Numbered from the stretch's first letter, positions 24,124-33,056 are shown. The stretch: DNA of 64,000 nt from Allobosea caraganae (GCF_003351345.1 NZ_QQTO01000019.1:496001-560000), one strand, 5' to 3'. The notes: a model not told the origin generated them from the sequence alone. A program made the numbers and translations.

Positions 24124-26952
24124 ATGGCGAAGATCAGCGTAGTGGCTCCGGCCGGATTGAACCCGGCCGATCTGGCAGCGGACCTGACGGCGACGATCGC
24201 CCAGGCCAGGCGCGATGCGCGCGAGGACCCGTTCGGCAATCCGGTGCTGCGGGTGACGCTCTGGCTCACCAGGCGGATGGATCGCGGCGAGATCACGCTG
24301 GAGACCGCGGCGGCGCTGATCCGGCATCTCGGCCGCGAGGCCATAGCCGAGCGCGCGGTGCGCGTGGCGCGTTATGTCGGGTTCGTGCCCGGTGGCGAGG
24401 TCGCCTTCGCCACGGTGGCGGAGCGGCTGGCAGGCGATGCGGACACGGCTGCCGAGCCGTTCGAGGCCTATGCCGCGAGCGTCGCCAAGCCGCGCTTCGC
24501 GGCGGTGTTCACGGCGCACCCGACCTTCGGCATGGCGCGGAAGGTGGCGCATGCGCTGGCCGATCTCGCCTCGGGCGCGAAGGCGAGCGAGGTGATCGCG
24601 GCCGAGGACCTGTCGTTCCGGCCGGACGCGACGATCACCTTGCAGGACGAGTTCGAGCAGGCGCGCTTCGCCGTGCGCCATGCGCGCGATGCGATCGACC
24701 GGTTCAATGCCGCCATCCTGTCGGAGGCGCGGGCGCGCTGGCCGGAGCGCTGGCGGGAACTGGCGCCGCGGCCGCTGATCCTGGCCTCCTGGGTTGGCTG
24801 CGACACGGACGGGCGCACCGATATCGGCTGGTGGGACACGCTGCGCTACCGGCTGGAATCGAAGCGCGGCCAGTTCTTCCGCATGCTGGAGAAGCTGCCG
24901 GAGAATGAGGCGACCGCGGAGGTGAGGACGCTGGTCGGCAACGCCCTCGCGGCGGTCGAGCGGCAGCTCGCGCTGGCGCCGCCGATCACCTCGCAGCCGA
25001 AGCTGGAGGCGCTTCAGGCTTTCGCGCTTTCTCTGGTCGGCGAGCGCGATGCGGCGCTGCCGGAGGCGTCGGGGCTGCTGGCGGCGTTGGAGAAGGCGAT
25101 CGCGACGGCGTCCGACGAGGAAACCGCGCTGGCGCTGGCGTTGGCGCGCGCCGGTGTGGTGGCGCATGGCGTCTCGATCGCGCTGCCGCATTTCCGGCTG
25201 AACGCCTCGCAGCTCCACAACGCGATGCGCGGCGTCATCCCGCTCGACGAGGAGCCGAGCCTGCCGGCGCAACGGCGAGCCTTCCTGAGCGCAGTGAATG
25301 CGGAACTGGCGAAGGTGAAGCCGACGGCGGTCGATTTCGGGGCGCTCGCGGTCGAGCGGGCGTCGGCGACGCGGATGATGATGACGATCGCGCAGATCGT
25401 GAAGCATGTCGACGGCACCCGGCCGGTGCGCTTCCTCGTGGCCGAGACCGAGACCGGCTACACGCTGCTCTCGGCGCTCTGGCTCGCCAGGCGCTTCGGC
25501 ATTGCCGACCGCATCGAGATCTCGCCGCTGTTCGAGACCTCGGACGCGCTGGAGCAGGGGCCGCGCATCATCGATGAGGCGCTGCGCAGCCCGCATTGGC
25601 GCGAGTATCTGAAGCAGCATGGCCGGCTCTGCATCCAGTTCGGCTACTCGGATTCCGGCCGCTATATCGGCCAGGTCGCCTCGACCTTCTGGGTCGAGCG
25701 GCTGCGCAGCCGGATCGGCGAATTGCTGGCGCGCTATGGGCTGACCGATATCGAGCTGGTGATCTTCGACACGCATGGCGAGTCGCCCGGGCGCGGCGCG
25801 CATCCAGACAGCCTCGCCGACCGCTTCGCCTATCTCGACCCGGCCTGGTCGCGCCGCGCCTTCGCCAAAGCCGGCATCGCGACGGTGGAGGAGACCAGCT
25901 TCCAGGGCAGCGACGGCTACATGCTGTTCGGCACGACGCAGCTCGCAGGCGCGACGGTTGCGCGCATCGCCGAGAGCATCTTCGGCATCCGCGACGAGAG
26001 CACTGAGGACCCGGTCTATGCCGAGCCCGACTTCGCCACGGAGTTCTTCCAGACCGTGCGCGACGAGATGAACCAGCTCGTCGACGATCCCGGCTACGCG
26101 GCGCTGATCGGCACGTTCGGCCCGTCGCTGCTCGACAAGACCGGCTCGCGCCCGGCGGCCAGGCAGAGCGATGCGGGCGGGCCGACGCGCATCCGCCATC
26201 CGCGCGAGCTGCGGGCCATTCCCAACAACGCCATCCTGCAGCAGCTCGGCTGGATGGCGAACAGCATCCACGGCATCGGCCAGGCGGCCTCGCGCTCGCC
26301 CGACCTGTTCGGCGCGATGCGCGAGAAATCTGAGCGCTTCGGCCGGGCCTACCGGCTGGCGAACTACGCGATGGCGCATAGCGACCTCGACGTTCTCCGC
26401 GCCTATCTCGACACGCTCGATCCCGGCAACTGGTTCGACCGTGCCAGGCGCACCGATCGGGAGGGGCGGCGCGACGAGCTGCTCACCGTGGCCGAGGCGC
26501 TGGCGCGGCTCGACCTCGCGCCGGATCTGCGGCGGCTGTTCTGGCGCTTCGCCTCCGACCGGTTGAAGCTGAAGGAGGCGGGCGGCGAGGCGCCGCAAAT
26601 GAAGATCAGGCTGGTGGCGCTGCATGCGCTACGGCTCTGCCTGCTGCACCGGATCTGGCTCTCGGCGACGCATATCCCGGATTTCCGGCCGCATCTCGGC
26701 GTCACCCGCGAGGGGTTGATGGAGCGCATCCTGCGGCTCGACATTCCCGGCTCACTGACCCTGCTGGCCGAAATCTTCCCGCTCAACCCCGACCCGACGA
26801 TCGGGCTCGATTTCGGCGAGCCGCCCGGCCCGCGCGAGGGCGGCGCCTATGAGGCGCTGCACCGCGACGTGATCGCGCCGATGCGTGAGAGCTTTGCGCT
26901 GCTGCGCGAGATCTCGGGCGTGATCCAGCACGAAATCGGCGCTTTCGGTTGA
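24124..26952 (+). CDS. Phosphoenolpyruvate carboxylase homologue with altered catalytic motifs
   Basis: 942 aa from the ATG at 24124 (MAKISVVAPAG), the usual PEPC length, and alignable over the whole protein. Canonical PEPC makes oxaloacetate from PEP and bicarbonate. Here the signature stretches deviate: VFTAHPTFGM (~137) in place of TAHPTE; FGYSDSGRYIG (~505) in place of GYSDSGKDAG; DTHGESPGRGAHP (~550) in place of FHGRGGSVGRGG, two residues shorter; LRAIPNNAILQQLG (~698) where IPWIFxWTQ is expected; and the chain ends HEIGAFG without the usual NTG. The catalytic His residues and one Arg remain. It may have a different activity or be a subfamily I cannot place. Confidence 0.75.
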   Translation: MAKISVVAPAGLNPADLAADLTATIAQARRDAREDPFGNPVLRVTLWLTRRMDRGEITLETAAALIRHLGREAIAERAVRVARYVGFVPGGEVAFATVAERLAGDADTAAEPFEAYAASVAKPRFAAVFTAHPTFGMARKVAHALADLASGAKASEVIAAEDLSFRPDATITLQDEFEQARFAVRHARDAIDRFNAAILSEARARWPERWRELAPRPLILASWVGCDTDGRTDIGWWDTLRYRLESKRGQFFRMLEKLPENEATAEVRTLVGNALAAVERQLALAPPITSQPKLEALQAFALSLVGERDAALPEASGLLAALEKAIATASDEETALALALARAGVVAHGVSIALPHFRLNASQLHNAMRGVIPLDEEPSLPAQRRAFLSAVNAELAKVKPTAVDFGALAVERASATRMMMTIAQIVKHVDGTRPVRFLVAETETGYTLLSALWLARRFGIADRIEISPLFETSDALEQGPRIIDEALRSPHWREYLKQHGRLCIQFGYSDSGRYIGQVASTFWVERLRSRIGELLARYGLTDIELVIFDTHGESPGRGAHPDSLADRFAYLDPAWSRRAFAKAGIATVEETSFQGSDGYMLFGTTQLAGATVARIAESIFGIRDESTEDPVYAEPDFATEFFQTVRDEMNQLVDDPGYAALIGTFGPSLLDKTGSRPAARQSDAGGPTRIRHPRELRAIPNNAILQQLGWMANSIHGIGQAASRSPDLFGAMREKSERFGRAYRLANYAMAHSDLDVLRAYLDTLDPGNWFDRARRTDREGRRDELLTVAEALARLDLAPDLRRLFWRFASDRLKLKEAGGEAPQMKIRLVALHALRLCLLHRIWLSATHIPDFRPHLGVTREGLMERILRLDIPGSLTLLAEIFPLNPDPTIGLDFGEPPGPREGGAYEALHRDVIAPMRESFALLREISGVIQHEIGAFG

Positions 26953-26987
26953 AGTGGCCCGGCCTTTTTGGAGATTGCTTGGACTCT

Positions 26988-27240
26988 CAGCCCTCATCCT
27001 GAGAGGCTGACCCATCAAGAACGCTTTGATTTCAACAGCCTGAGAATCGAACACAACGGTGCCGTCATCCCGGGCAAGCGCAGCGCAGTCCCGGGATCCA
27101 TCGTAGAGCGCAGTTCCTTACGATGGATCCCGGGACTGCGCTTCGCTGCGTCCGGGATGACGGCGCGTTTGGATCAGATGAGAAATCCTTGAAATTGAAC
27201 ACTACAGTTCGGGCCAGCCTCTCAGGATCAGGGCTGTGGT
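26988..27240. repeat. Nested palindromes: family A copy 2 inside an outer inverted repeat (family D)
   Basis: Outer arms of about 48 bases (26988-27037 and 27190-27240) both read CAGCCCT(C/G)ATCCTGAGAGGCTG from their outer ends and stay similar to TTTCAA at the inner ends. Between them sits a full family A palindrome (27061-27164) with arms GCCGTCATCCCGG / CCGGGATGACGGC and core GGATCCATCGTA. This fills the spacer between the PEPC-like gene and the acyl-ACP synthetase-like gene; no gene is seen in it. Confidence 0.8.
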
Positions 27241-27345
27241 TGCCATCGAATGATCGCTCATCTTCGCACTGCACGATTGCAACATGGCGGCTTCACCCTA
27301 GGTTGAGGGCGCGAGGGAATCGCCAGCCGGGGAGAAGAGCTGACA

Positions 27346-28911
27346 ATGGCCGCCACGGAATTCGACGCGCGCGGCGCGCGCATCACCTTGTTCCGCGCGC
27401 TGCTGCAGGCGGCGAAGCGCCACGGCAAGGACCGCATCGCGGTCGAGGACCCGCAGCGCCAGCCGATCAGCTATGGCAGGCTGGTGCTCGGCGCGTTGGT
27501 GCTCGGCCGCAAGCTCGCGGACAGGACCGCCCCGCGCGACCGCGTCGGCTTGCTCCTGCCCAACGTGCAGGGCTTGGCGGTGGCGCTGTTCGGGCTCTCG
27601 GCCTATGGCCGCGTCCCGGCGATGCTCAACTTCACCTCCGGGGTCAAGAATTTGCGGGCGGCGGCGGAGCTGGCCGATCTCGCCACGATCGTGACCTCGC
27701 GCCGCTTCGTCGAGCAGGCCAAGCTCGACGACGAACTCGCGGCCCTGAGCGAGGGCCGGCAGATCATCTACCTCGAAGAGATCCGCGACGAGATCAGCAG
27801 CTTCGAGAAGGCGCGCGGCGCGCTGGCCAGCCTCGCGCCCGGCTTCGCCCTGCGCAAATACGAGGCGCGGCCGGACGATCCGGCGGTCGTGCTCTTCACC
27901 TCCGGCACCGAGGGCAAGCCGAAGGGCGTGGTGCTGAGCCATGCCAACCTGGTCTCGAATGCGCGCCAAGTCTTCGCGCTGGCCGACGGCATCCTCTCCG
28001 AGCACGACATCTTCATGAACCCGCTGCCGGCCTTCCACTCCTTCGGGCTGACGGCGGGCATGCTGGTGCCGCTCTTCCACGGCATGAAGGTCGTGCTCTA
28101 TCCGAGCCCGCTGCACTACAAGCAGGTGCCGAAGCTGATCCGCGACACCGGCTGCACCTTCCTGCTCTCGACCGACACGTTCCTGCAAGGCTATGCGCGC
28201 GCGGCCGATCCGGACGATCTGAAATCGGTGCGCTACGTCGTCGCCGGGGCCGAGCGGGTGAAGCCGCAGACGCGCGAGATGTGGGCGCCCTACGGCACCA
28301 TGATCCTGGAGGGCTATGGCTGCACCGAGTGTTCGCCGGTGATCGCCTGCAACACGCCGAAGGCGACCAAGGCCGGCAGCGTCGGGCGGCTGCTGCCGGG
28401 CATCGAGGCGCGGCTGGAGCCGGTCGAGGGCATCACCGAGGGCGGGCGGCTCAGCGTGCGCGGGCCCAACGTCATGGCCGGCTATCTCAACGCCGACACG
28501 CCGGGCGACGTCATGCCGCCTGATGGCGGCTGGCACGACACGGGCGACATCGTCGTGCTGGATGACGGCTTCGTCACCATCAAGGGCCGGGCCAAGCGCT
28601 TCGCCAAGCTGGGCGGCGAGATGGTCTCGCTGGCCGCAGTCGAATCGATGATCGCGGGCCTGTGGCCGGACTTCAACCATGTCGTCGTCTCCCTGCCGGA
28701 CGCGCGCAAGGGCGAGCAGCTCGTGCTCGTCACCGAGAAGCCCGATGCCGAGAAGCGCGCCTTGCAGGAAACGGCGAAGGAGCAGGGCTTTCCGGAGCTC
28801 TGGGTTCCGCGCGCCATCCTGGTGACCAACACCATCCCCGTGCTCGGCAGCGGCAAGATCGACTACGGCGCGACGCGCGAGCTGGCGCTGACGATGCGGT
28901 CGTTGTTATGA
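27346..28911 (+). CDS. AMP-binding enzyme, acyl-[ACP] synthetase domain of Aas type
   Basis: 521 aa. An ANL-superfamily enzyme: AMP-binding loop FTSGTEGKPKGVVLS (~185-199), YGCTECSPV (~324), DTGDIVVLDDGFVTIKGRAKR (~398-418) and the C-terminal catalytic Lys in GSGKIDYGA (~503). It matches the synthetase half of Aas (2-acylglycerophosphoethanolamine acyltransferase/acyl-ACP synthetase); the acyltransferase half is absent. It probably activates fatty acids for lipid recycling. Confidence 0.85.
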   Translation: MAATEFDARGARITLFRALLQAAKRHGKDRIAVEDPQRQPISYGRLVLGALVLGRKLADRTAPRDRVGLLLPNVQGLAVALFGLSAYGRVPAMLNFTSGVKNLRAAAELADLATIVTSRRFVEQAKLDDELAALSEGRQIIYLEEIRDEISSFEKARGALASLAPGFALRKYEARPDDPAVVLFTSGTEGKPKGVVLSHANLVSNARQVFALADGILSEHDIFMNPLPAFHSFGLTAGMLVPLFHGMKVVLYPSPLHYKQVPKLIRDTGCTFLLSTDTFLQGYARAADPDDLKSVRYVVAGAERVKPQTREMWAPYGTMILEGYGCTECSPVIACNTPKATKAGSVGRLLPGIEARLEPVEGITEGGRLSVRGPNVMAGYLNADTPGDVMPPDGGWHDTGDIVVLDDGFVTIKGRAKRFAKLGGEMVSLAAVESMIAGLWPDFNHVVVSLPDARKGEQLVLVTEKPDAEKRALQETAKEQGFPELWVPRAILVTNTIPVLGSGKIDYGATRELALTMRSLL

Positions 28912-28941
28912 CGCCACAATTCGGGCGTTAGTGCCGCCGCG

Positions 28942-29607
28942 ATGATCAAGACCGCCGCCTCCACCTTCGCCGCCACCTTGCGCGTCGCTGCGCTGCTGCC
29001 GGCCTTCTCCCTCGCCACGCCATCCGACCTCGCCGCGCAAGCGACGGGCACCGTCTATGAGCGCCGCGACGAATGCATCGAGGCCGGCAAGCTGGGCGCG
29101 GCGCAATGCGACTTCGCCTATCGCAACGCCCGGGCCGAGTTCGAGCAGAAGGCGCCGCGCTACGCCTCGCGGGCCTTGTGCGAGCGCAGCCACAAGCGCT
29201 GCGGCGCGCAGGTGACCTCGACCGGCGGCTGGGACAGCTTTGGCCGCGGCGGCGCGACCTATGTGCCGCGCTTCACCGGCGTGCGCGTGTCGGGCGAGGG
29301 CGTGGCGAGCCGAGCCTTCCCGGTGGTCGAGGGCACGGCGAAGATCGCCTTCGCCGGCCGGCAGGTGGGAGTGCTCGACGACAAGGTCGCGGGCCGGCGC
29401 GGCACGGTCGGACTCGTGTCCATCAGGGGCAATCACGGCCCGGGCCCGGAGCTGCAGCACAATACCGGCCCCTACATGAAGCGCGGCGACCGCGACGACA
29501 CCGTGCGCGTGCCGATGGAAACCAAGCGCATCGGCTCCGACGTGCCGCCGGGGCTCTACGTCGATCCCGACGGGGTGGAGTGGTACAAGCCGGCGCGGCG
29601 GCATTGA
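28942..29607 (+). CDS. DUF1190 (YgiB-like) exported protein
   Basis: 221 aa with an N-terminal signal-like segment (LRVAALLPAFSLATPSDLAAQA). The DUF1190 pattern follows: VYERRDECIEAGKLGAAQCDFAYRNA, then APRYASRALCE and CGAQV (residues ~38-93), with paired Cys residues. The C-terminal half is Gly-rich. E. coli YgiB is an uncharacterised envelope protein. It follows the acyl-ACP synthetase gene by 30 bases on the same strand. Confidence 0.75.
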   Translation: MIKTAASTFAATLRVAALLPAFSLATPSDLAAQATGTVYERRDECIEAGKLGAAQCDFAYRNARAEFEQKAPRYASRALCERSHKRCGAQVTSTGGWDSFGRGGATYVPRFTGVRVSGEGVASRAFPVVEGTAKIAFAGRQVGVLDDKVAGRRGTVGLVSIRGNHGPGPELQHNTGPYMKRGDRDDTVRVPMETKRIGSDVPPGLYVDPDGVEWYKPARRH

Positions 29608-29917
29608 GGCGAGGATCATAAAATATACTGTTGTATAGTGTCAATTTGGTTGCGATAATTTGTTGGTTTTATTTGAAATAAATATAGATTTATTGTGATT
29701 TCAATGTGATTTTTCTTGATTTTTCCACATATAAGCGAAATTATAGCTTTATGATAACTCTTCTATTTGTTGATTCCAGATCTTCTGGGCAACGCCGCGG
29801 GCGTGTGAGGCATCTTTCCTGTCGACTTAAAAGACCGCTTACTTTTGGTTGTGCTGCCGAATTTAGAAAGCTATACTTGTCCGCGCATAGGTAAGGCTTG
29901 TGGGTGGGGGCCCGGCA
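29608..29917. other. AT-rich spacer opening the lipoprotein island
   Basis: About 310 bases with a sharp drop in G+C (long runs of A and T between 29620 and 29770), unlike anything else in the window. It must hold the promoter of the lipoprotein gene (several TATAAG/TATGAT-like hexamers are present but none with a convincing -35). No RNA gene or ORF recognised. Confidence 0.5.
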
Positions 29918-30892
29918 ATGCTGAGCAAGGTGAGGGCGGCTGCCATTGCTGTGGCGGTTGGCATTTCCGGTTGTGCGGTTCAGCCGGTTCCCGAAGATGT
30001 CACTGGCGTTTCGACCTACAATATTGCTCGACAAATCCGCTGCGAGACTCGCGAGGCTGTCATCGGCGCTGCCGCTCGCTGGTTGGCTGGAACAGACGGC
30101 GTTTCCGAGCGATCGAAGGCCGTCGGGCTGCAATTGCTAAATGGTGACCTGCCCAAGCATCAATTTTCTCCCAAGCTTCTCGACCGTCAGGAACGTCGAA
30201 TATTGGAGCTGTTTTGGGATACCGGCGTTGCCTACGATTTCGTGCTCGAGGCCGAGGAGAAGAACAACATCAATACCGAGGTCAATTTCCTGAGGTTGAT
30301 CAGTGGCAATACAGGAACGCTGGGACTGAAGGCTGGCTTGGACAGGACGCGCAGTAACACGCGCACTTTCACTCTCACCGATACCTTCAGCAAGCTCGTC
30401 AGCGAAATTCCGCCGCACTACTGCGATGGGCGCGTGGTCGAAGAGAACATCGTCTATCCGATGGCTGGAAAGGTCGGTATCGACAAGGTGCTACGCGATT
30501 TCGTCAACCTGACGCTATTCGCTAATCTGGCGCCGCGCGACAGCGCTAAGCAACCGGACGGCCCGCCGACATATGTCGTGGCACTTGACTTCGAGACATC
30601 GATCTCCGGCTCGGCAACTCCGAAGGTTGAGTTCTCGCCGGTACGGTCGGTGAGCGACGCGTCTTTGGCCGCGAACGTCTCGCGCAAGGACACTCACAAG
30701 TTGACGCTTGGCTTCGCGATTGCAAAAGGAAGCTTAGCGCGCGTCACGCCGTTGCGTTCGGCATTTTTCATCGGGCCGTTGCTGACGGCAAGTGCAACGA
30801 CGCGGTCGGAGGCGGCTGCGGTGGATGCCGTATCGCAATTCAAGGCCAACAATATCTTCGGAGCAAGACGCGCCATCGTCATCTCACAATGA
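29918..30892 (+). CDS. Lipoprotein of unknown function
   Basis: 324 aa from the ATG at 29918. A lipoprotein signal peptide (MLSKVRAAAIAVAVGISGC) ends in a lipobox with Cys19, followed by AVQPVPEDV, so it is probably outer-membrane anchored. Conserved-looking features are TYNIARQIRCETREAV after the lipobox and a Ser/Thr-rich beta-like middle (NTGTLGLKAGLDRTRSNTRTF, PHYCDG). I do not know the family. Codon use is less GC-biased than in the neighbours. It is followed after 15 bases by a small basic protein on the same strand. Confidence 0.72.
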   Translation: MLSKVRAAAIAVAVGISGCAVQPVPEDVTGVSTYNIARQIRCETREAVIGAAARWLAGTDGVSERSKAVGLQLLNGDLPKHQFSPKLLDRQERRILELFWDTGVAYDFVLEAEEKNNINTEVNFLRLISGNTGTLGLKAGLDRTRSNTRTFTLTDTFSKLVSEIPPHYCDGRVVEENIVYPMAGKVGIDKVLRDFVNLTLFANLAPRDSAKQPDGPPTYVVALDFETSISGSATPKVEFSPVRSVSDASLAANVSRKDTHKLTLGFAIAKGSLARVTPLRSAFFIGPLLTASATTRSEAAAVDAVSQFKANNIFGARRAIVISQ

Positions 30893-30907
30893 CAATAGGA
30901 GGAGTGA

Positions 30908-31237
30908 ATGGCCAAGAAGCCGGCTGCCACGGACGACAAAGCGACAGCGCAACCTAAGGAGGCCAAGCCGAAGGCAAAGCGCCCTAACTATCAGACGCAG
31001 CAGGTCGCCAAAGAGATCAAGATGGCCAGTTTGATGGATATCTTTGACATGCTGGACAAGCACGGCCAGTACGATGCGTTCAAGGAACTGGTAAGAGGCA
31101 GGAAGCTCGTATCCGTATCTGCCACGCCAAAAGCCATCAATATTCTCAAGAGATTTGTCAAAGACAATAATCTTCAGGACGATGACCTAGGGACGAAGAT
31201 TGTTTCAAGAAGTCCTGACTTTGAGTGCGACATATAA
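30908..31237 (+). CDS. Small basic protein, unknown function
   Basis: 109 aa with AGGAGG upstream. The first ~35 residues are a Lys/Ala/Pro-rich tail (MAKKPAATDDKATAQPKEAK) resembling histone-like tails. The rest is a compact helical part (MASLMDIFDMLDKHGQYDAFKELV, then AINILKRFVKDNNL). No domain is recognised. It is probably co-transcribed with the lipoprotein gene. Its role is unknown. Confidence 0.65.
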   Translation: MAKKPAATDDKATAQPKEAKPKAKRPNYQTQQVAKEIKMASLMDIFDMLDKHGQYDAFKELVRGRKLVSVSATPKAINILKRFVKDNNLQDDDLGTKIVSRSPDFECDI

Positions 31238-31338
31238 ATGCGCTCCTATGTCTTCGAATTCGCTGTTCTTCGGCTCAATGGCCAAAGGGGAGCTGTTTGC
31301 GTGAAGCTTGGACCTGCTTGTTTTCGCGTTTGACAAGC

Positions 31339-31359
31339 CATGCCCACGAACGGGGCATG
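31339..31359 (+). terminator. Hairpin downstream of the lipoprotein unit
   Basis: CATGCCC (31339-31345) and GGGCATG (31353-31359) form a seven-pair stem about 100 bases after the small protein gene. No T-run follows, so it could be a weak or Rho-assisted terminator. Confidence 0.35.
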
Positions 31360-31442
31360 CAGTCATGCAGTTTCGCCAAGTTGAAGCAGCCGTTGCCTTA
31401 AGCGCAACGACGAGCCGCAAGTTGCCAAAGCCGCGCTTCAGA

Positions 31443-31529
31443 TGGTGCGGACGGCGGGACTCGAACCCGCAAGCCTTTGAGGGCGCAAGATTTTAAGTCT
31501 CGTGCGTCTACCAGTTTCGCCACGTCCGC
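31443..31529 (-). tRNA. tRNA-Leu (UAA)
   Basis: 87 bases including an encoded CCA. Acceptor stem GCGGACG/CGTCCGC, anticodon stem CGAGA/TCTTG with loop CTTAAAA giving anticodon TAA, a long variable arm typical of class II tRNA, and the T-arm GGGTTCGAGTCCC. It lies between the lipoprotein island and a large inverted repeat. tRNA-Leu genes are frequent integration sites, but no integrase or duplicated tRNA end is visible here. Confidence 0.95.
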
Positions 31530-31531
31530 TT

Positions 31532-31674
31532 AGAGTCCGTTTGGGAGTTCTACTGGCGAGGCCGTCTGACGCGATTGTCTGCGCTTCCGGTGCTCACGGA
31601 CAATAGTCCGCTGCGCTCCGGCTCTCGACAGCCGCGCCAGTCGACTCACGCCAGCGAATTCCCAAACGGACTCT
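31532..31674. repeat. Large inverted repeat just upstream of tRNA-Leu
   Basis: Arms AGAGTCCGTTTGGGAGTTC (31532-31550) and GAATTCCCAAACGGACTCT (31656-31674) pair with one mismatch. The interior holds a smaller hairpin CGGAC-aata-GTCCG and a CTGACGCGATTGTCTGCGC stretch that resembles CTGACGCGACTGTCCGCGC near 63520. It covers the region where the tRNA promoter should be. Confidence 0.7.
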
Positions 31675-31780
31675 TGGCCATCGCCGAAGCCGGGTGGCCT
31701 CGCCGACGACCGATCCATCTGAGCGGCGCGAGCGAACCCGCGCCTGACCCAGGCCTAGCGAGAGCCGCCCTTCGGCGCAA

Positions 31781-32752
31781 CTAGCCCGCGAGGATGGCCT
31801 CGACGATTTCCTGGACGTTCAGCGCGTCTTCCAGCGTCGCCAGCCGGTGCGGCTGCCCGCGGGTGAGCTTCACGACGCCTTCGAGCTGGTGCTTGAGCGT
31901 GAACGGGCGCGAGAGCTCGATCGGCAAGGCGTTCTCGTCGCGGTGCCAGCTCCCGTCCGGCAGGCGGCGCTCGGCGATCGACCAGTCGCAGAGCCGGACC
32001 GCGCCCTTGTCGCCCTCGAGGGTCCAGACGTTGTGATCGTCCTTGGTGGTCGTGCCGACGCTGCCGGCGAGCGTGACCGGGATGTCGCCGGCGCTGAGCC
32101 TCGCCGCGATGCGGCGCTCGGTCGCCTCGGGCTCGGGATAGTCCACGCTCGATTCGAGCAGCGTCAGAGGGCCGCCGAGCCGGCGGCTCAGGAACATGAA
32201 ATGCGAGACGACCTCGCGGGTGAAGCCGCCCTGGGCGCGGCGGTCGAGCCAATGGGCGGCGTCGACCTGCCAGGAGCGCGGCCAGCTCGCGAAGGCGACC
32301 TCGATCGTGATGTGCGAGACGGTGCCGACTGCGCCCTCAGTGATCCAGTCGGTCAGGGTGGCGACGGCCGGCGATGAGGCGAAGGTGAAGTTGACGGCGC
32401 CGCGCGCGCCGGCCTCGGCGACGAAGGCGCGGGAATCGGCGACATCGGTCGAGAGCGGCTTCTCGCAGAAGACCGCCTTGCCGGCGGCGAGCGCGGCGCG
32501 CGAATAGGCGAGATGCGAGGCCGGGGGCGAGGCGACGTAGACGCAGTCGCTCGCGGCGATGATCGCGGCGGGATCGGACAGGCGGGGCACGTCGGGCCGC
32601 GCCGCGGCGATGCGCTCCAGCGCCTGCGCCGACGGGTCCCAGATGCCGGCGACGCGCAGCAGGTCGGGCGTCTGGTCGATGATGGCGTTCAGCAGGCGCT
32701 CGCCCATGATGCCGGCGCCGATGATTCCGATCGAAAGTCTTGTGTCCGGCAT
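31781..32752 (-). CDS. Gfo/Idh/MocA family oxidoreductase
   Basis: 323 aa. N-terminal Rossmann fold with GIIGAGIMGE (~8-17) and the family EKP motif in KAVFCEKPLSTD (~98). The C-terminal alpha/beta substrate domain begins near residue 130; Lys97 of EKP is expected to contact substrate. Members oxidise sugars, inositols or related compounds with NAD(P). There is no neighbouring transporter or sugar gene to narrow the substrate. Confidence 0.87.
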   Translation of the reverse strand: MPDTRLSIGIIGAGIMGERLLNAIIDQTPDLLRVAGIWDPSAQALERIAAARPDVPRLSDPAAIIAASDCVYVASPPASHLAYSRAALAAGKAVFCEKPLSTDVADSRAFVAEAGARGAVNFTFASSPAVATLTDWITEGAVGTVSHITIEVAFASWPRSWQVDAAHWLDRRAQGGFTREVVSHFMFLSRRLGGPLTLLESSVDYPEPEATERRIAARLSAGDIPVTLAGSVGTTTKDDHNVWTLEGDKGAVRLCDWSIAERRLPDGSWHRDENALPIELSRPFTLKHQLEGVVKLTRGQPHRLATLEDALNVQEIVEAILAG

Positions 32753-32896
32753 CGTATAGGCCCACTCGCTGGTGTTGATTTGGCGGTGGCGCTCCAGCCA
32801 TCCGAATTCGCCAAGAGTGGTAGTGGAAGGCGTGACGCTGCGCTACCAGGCTCGGGTGCAAGCGGCTGCGTTCTCAGAGCATACAGCGGTCATGCG

Positions 32897-33020
32897 GAAA
32901 TCTCTCCGGGTCATCCCGGACAAGCCGCGTTTGCGGCGCCGCTCCGGGATCCATCGTAGAGCGCCGGAGCCCTACGATGGATCCCGGAGCTCCGCTTCGC
33001 TCCGTCCGGGATGACGGCGC
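32897..33020. repeat. Palindromic repeat, family A, copy 3
   Basis: Same unit as at 19461: TCATCCCGGACAAGCCGCG, core CCGGGATCCATCGTA / TACGATGGATCCCGG and closing CCGGGATGACGGCGC. It fills most of the spacer between the flagellar transglycosylase end and the Gfo/Idh gene start. The rest of 32753-33056 shows nothing else. Confidence 0.8.
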
Positions 33021-33056
33021 TTGATTCTGTTACATCGCAGCAGGCTCCGATCGCAC

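Noticed and set aside
24025..26625. A very long open frame on the minus strand opposite the PEPC-like gene
   Set aside because: Its product is Arg/Ala/Gly-rich with no family resemblance; high-G+C genes commonly leave the opposite strand open. The plus-strand frame has clear homology.
26988..27240. CRISPR array
   Set aside because: Repeats here and elsewhere are inverted palindromes without regular spacers, and no cas genes are present.
31443..31674. tRNA-Leu as the attachment site of an integrated element
   Set aside because: No integrase, no second copy of the tRNA 3' end and no clear direct repeats were found; low G+C nearby is only suggestive.
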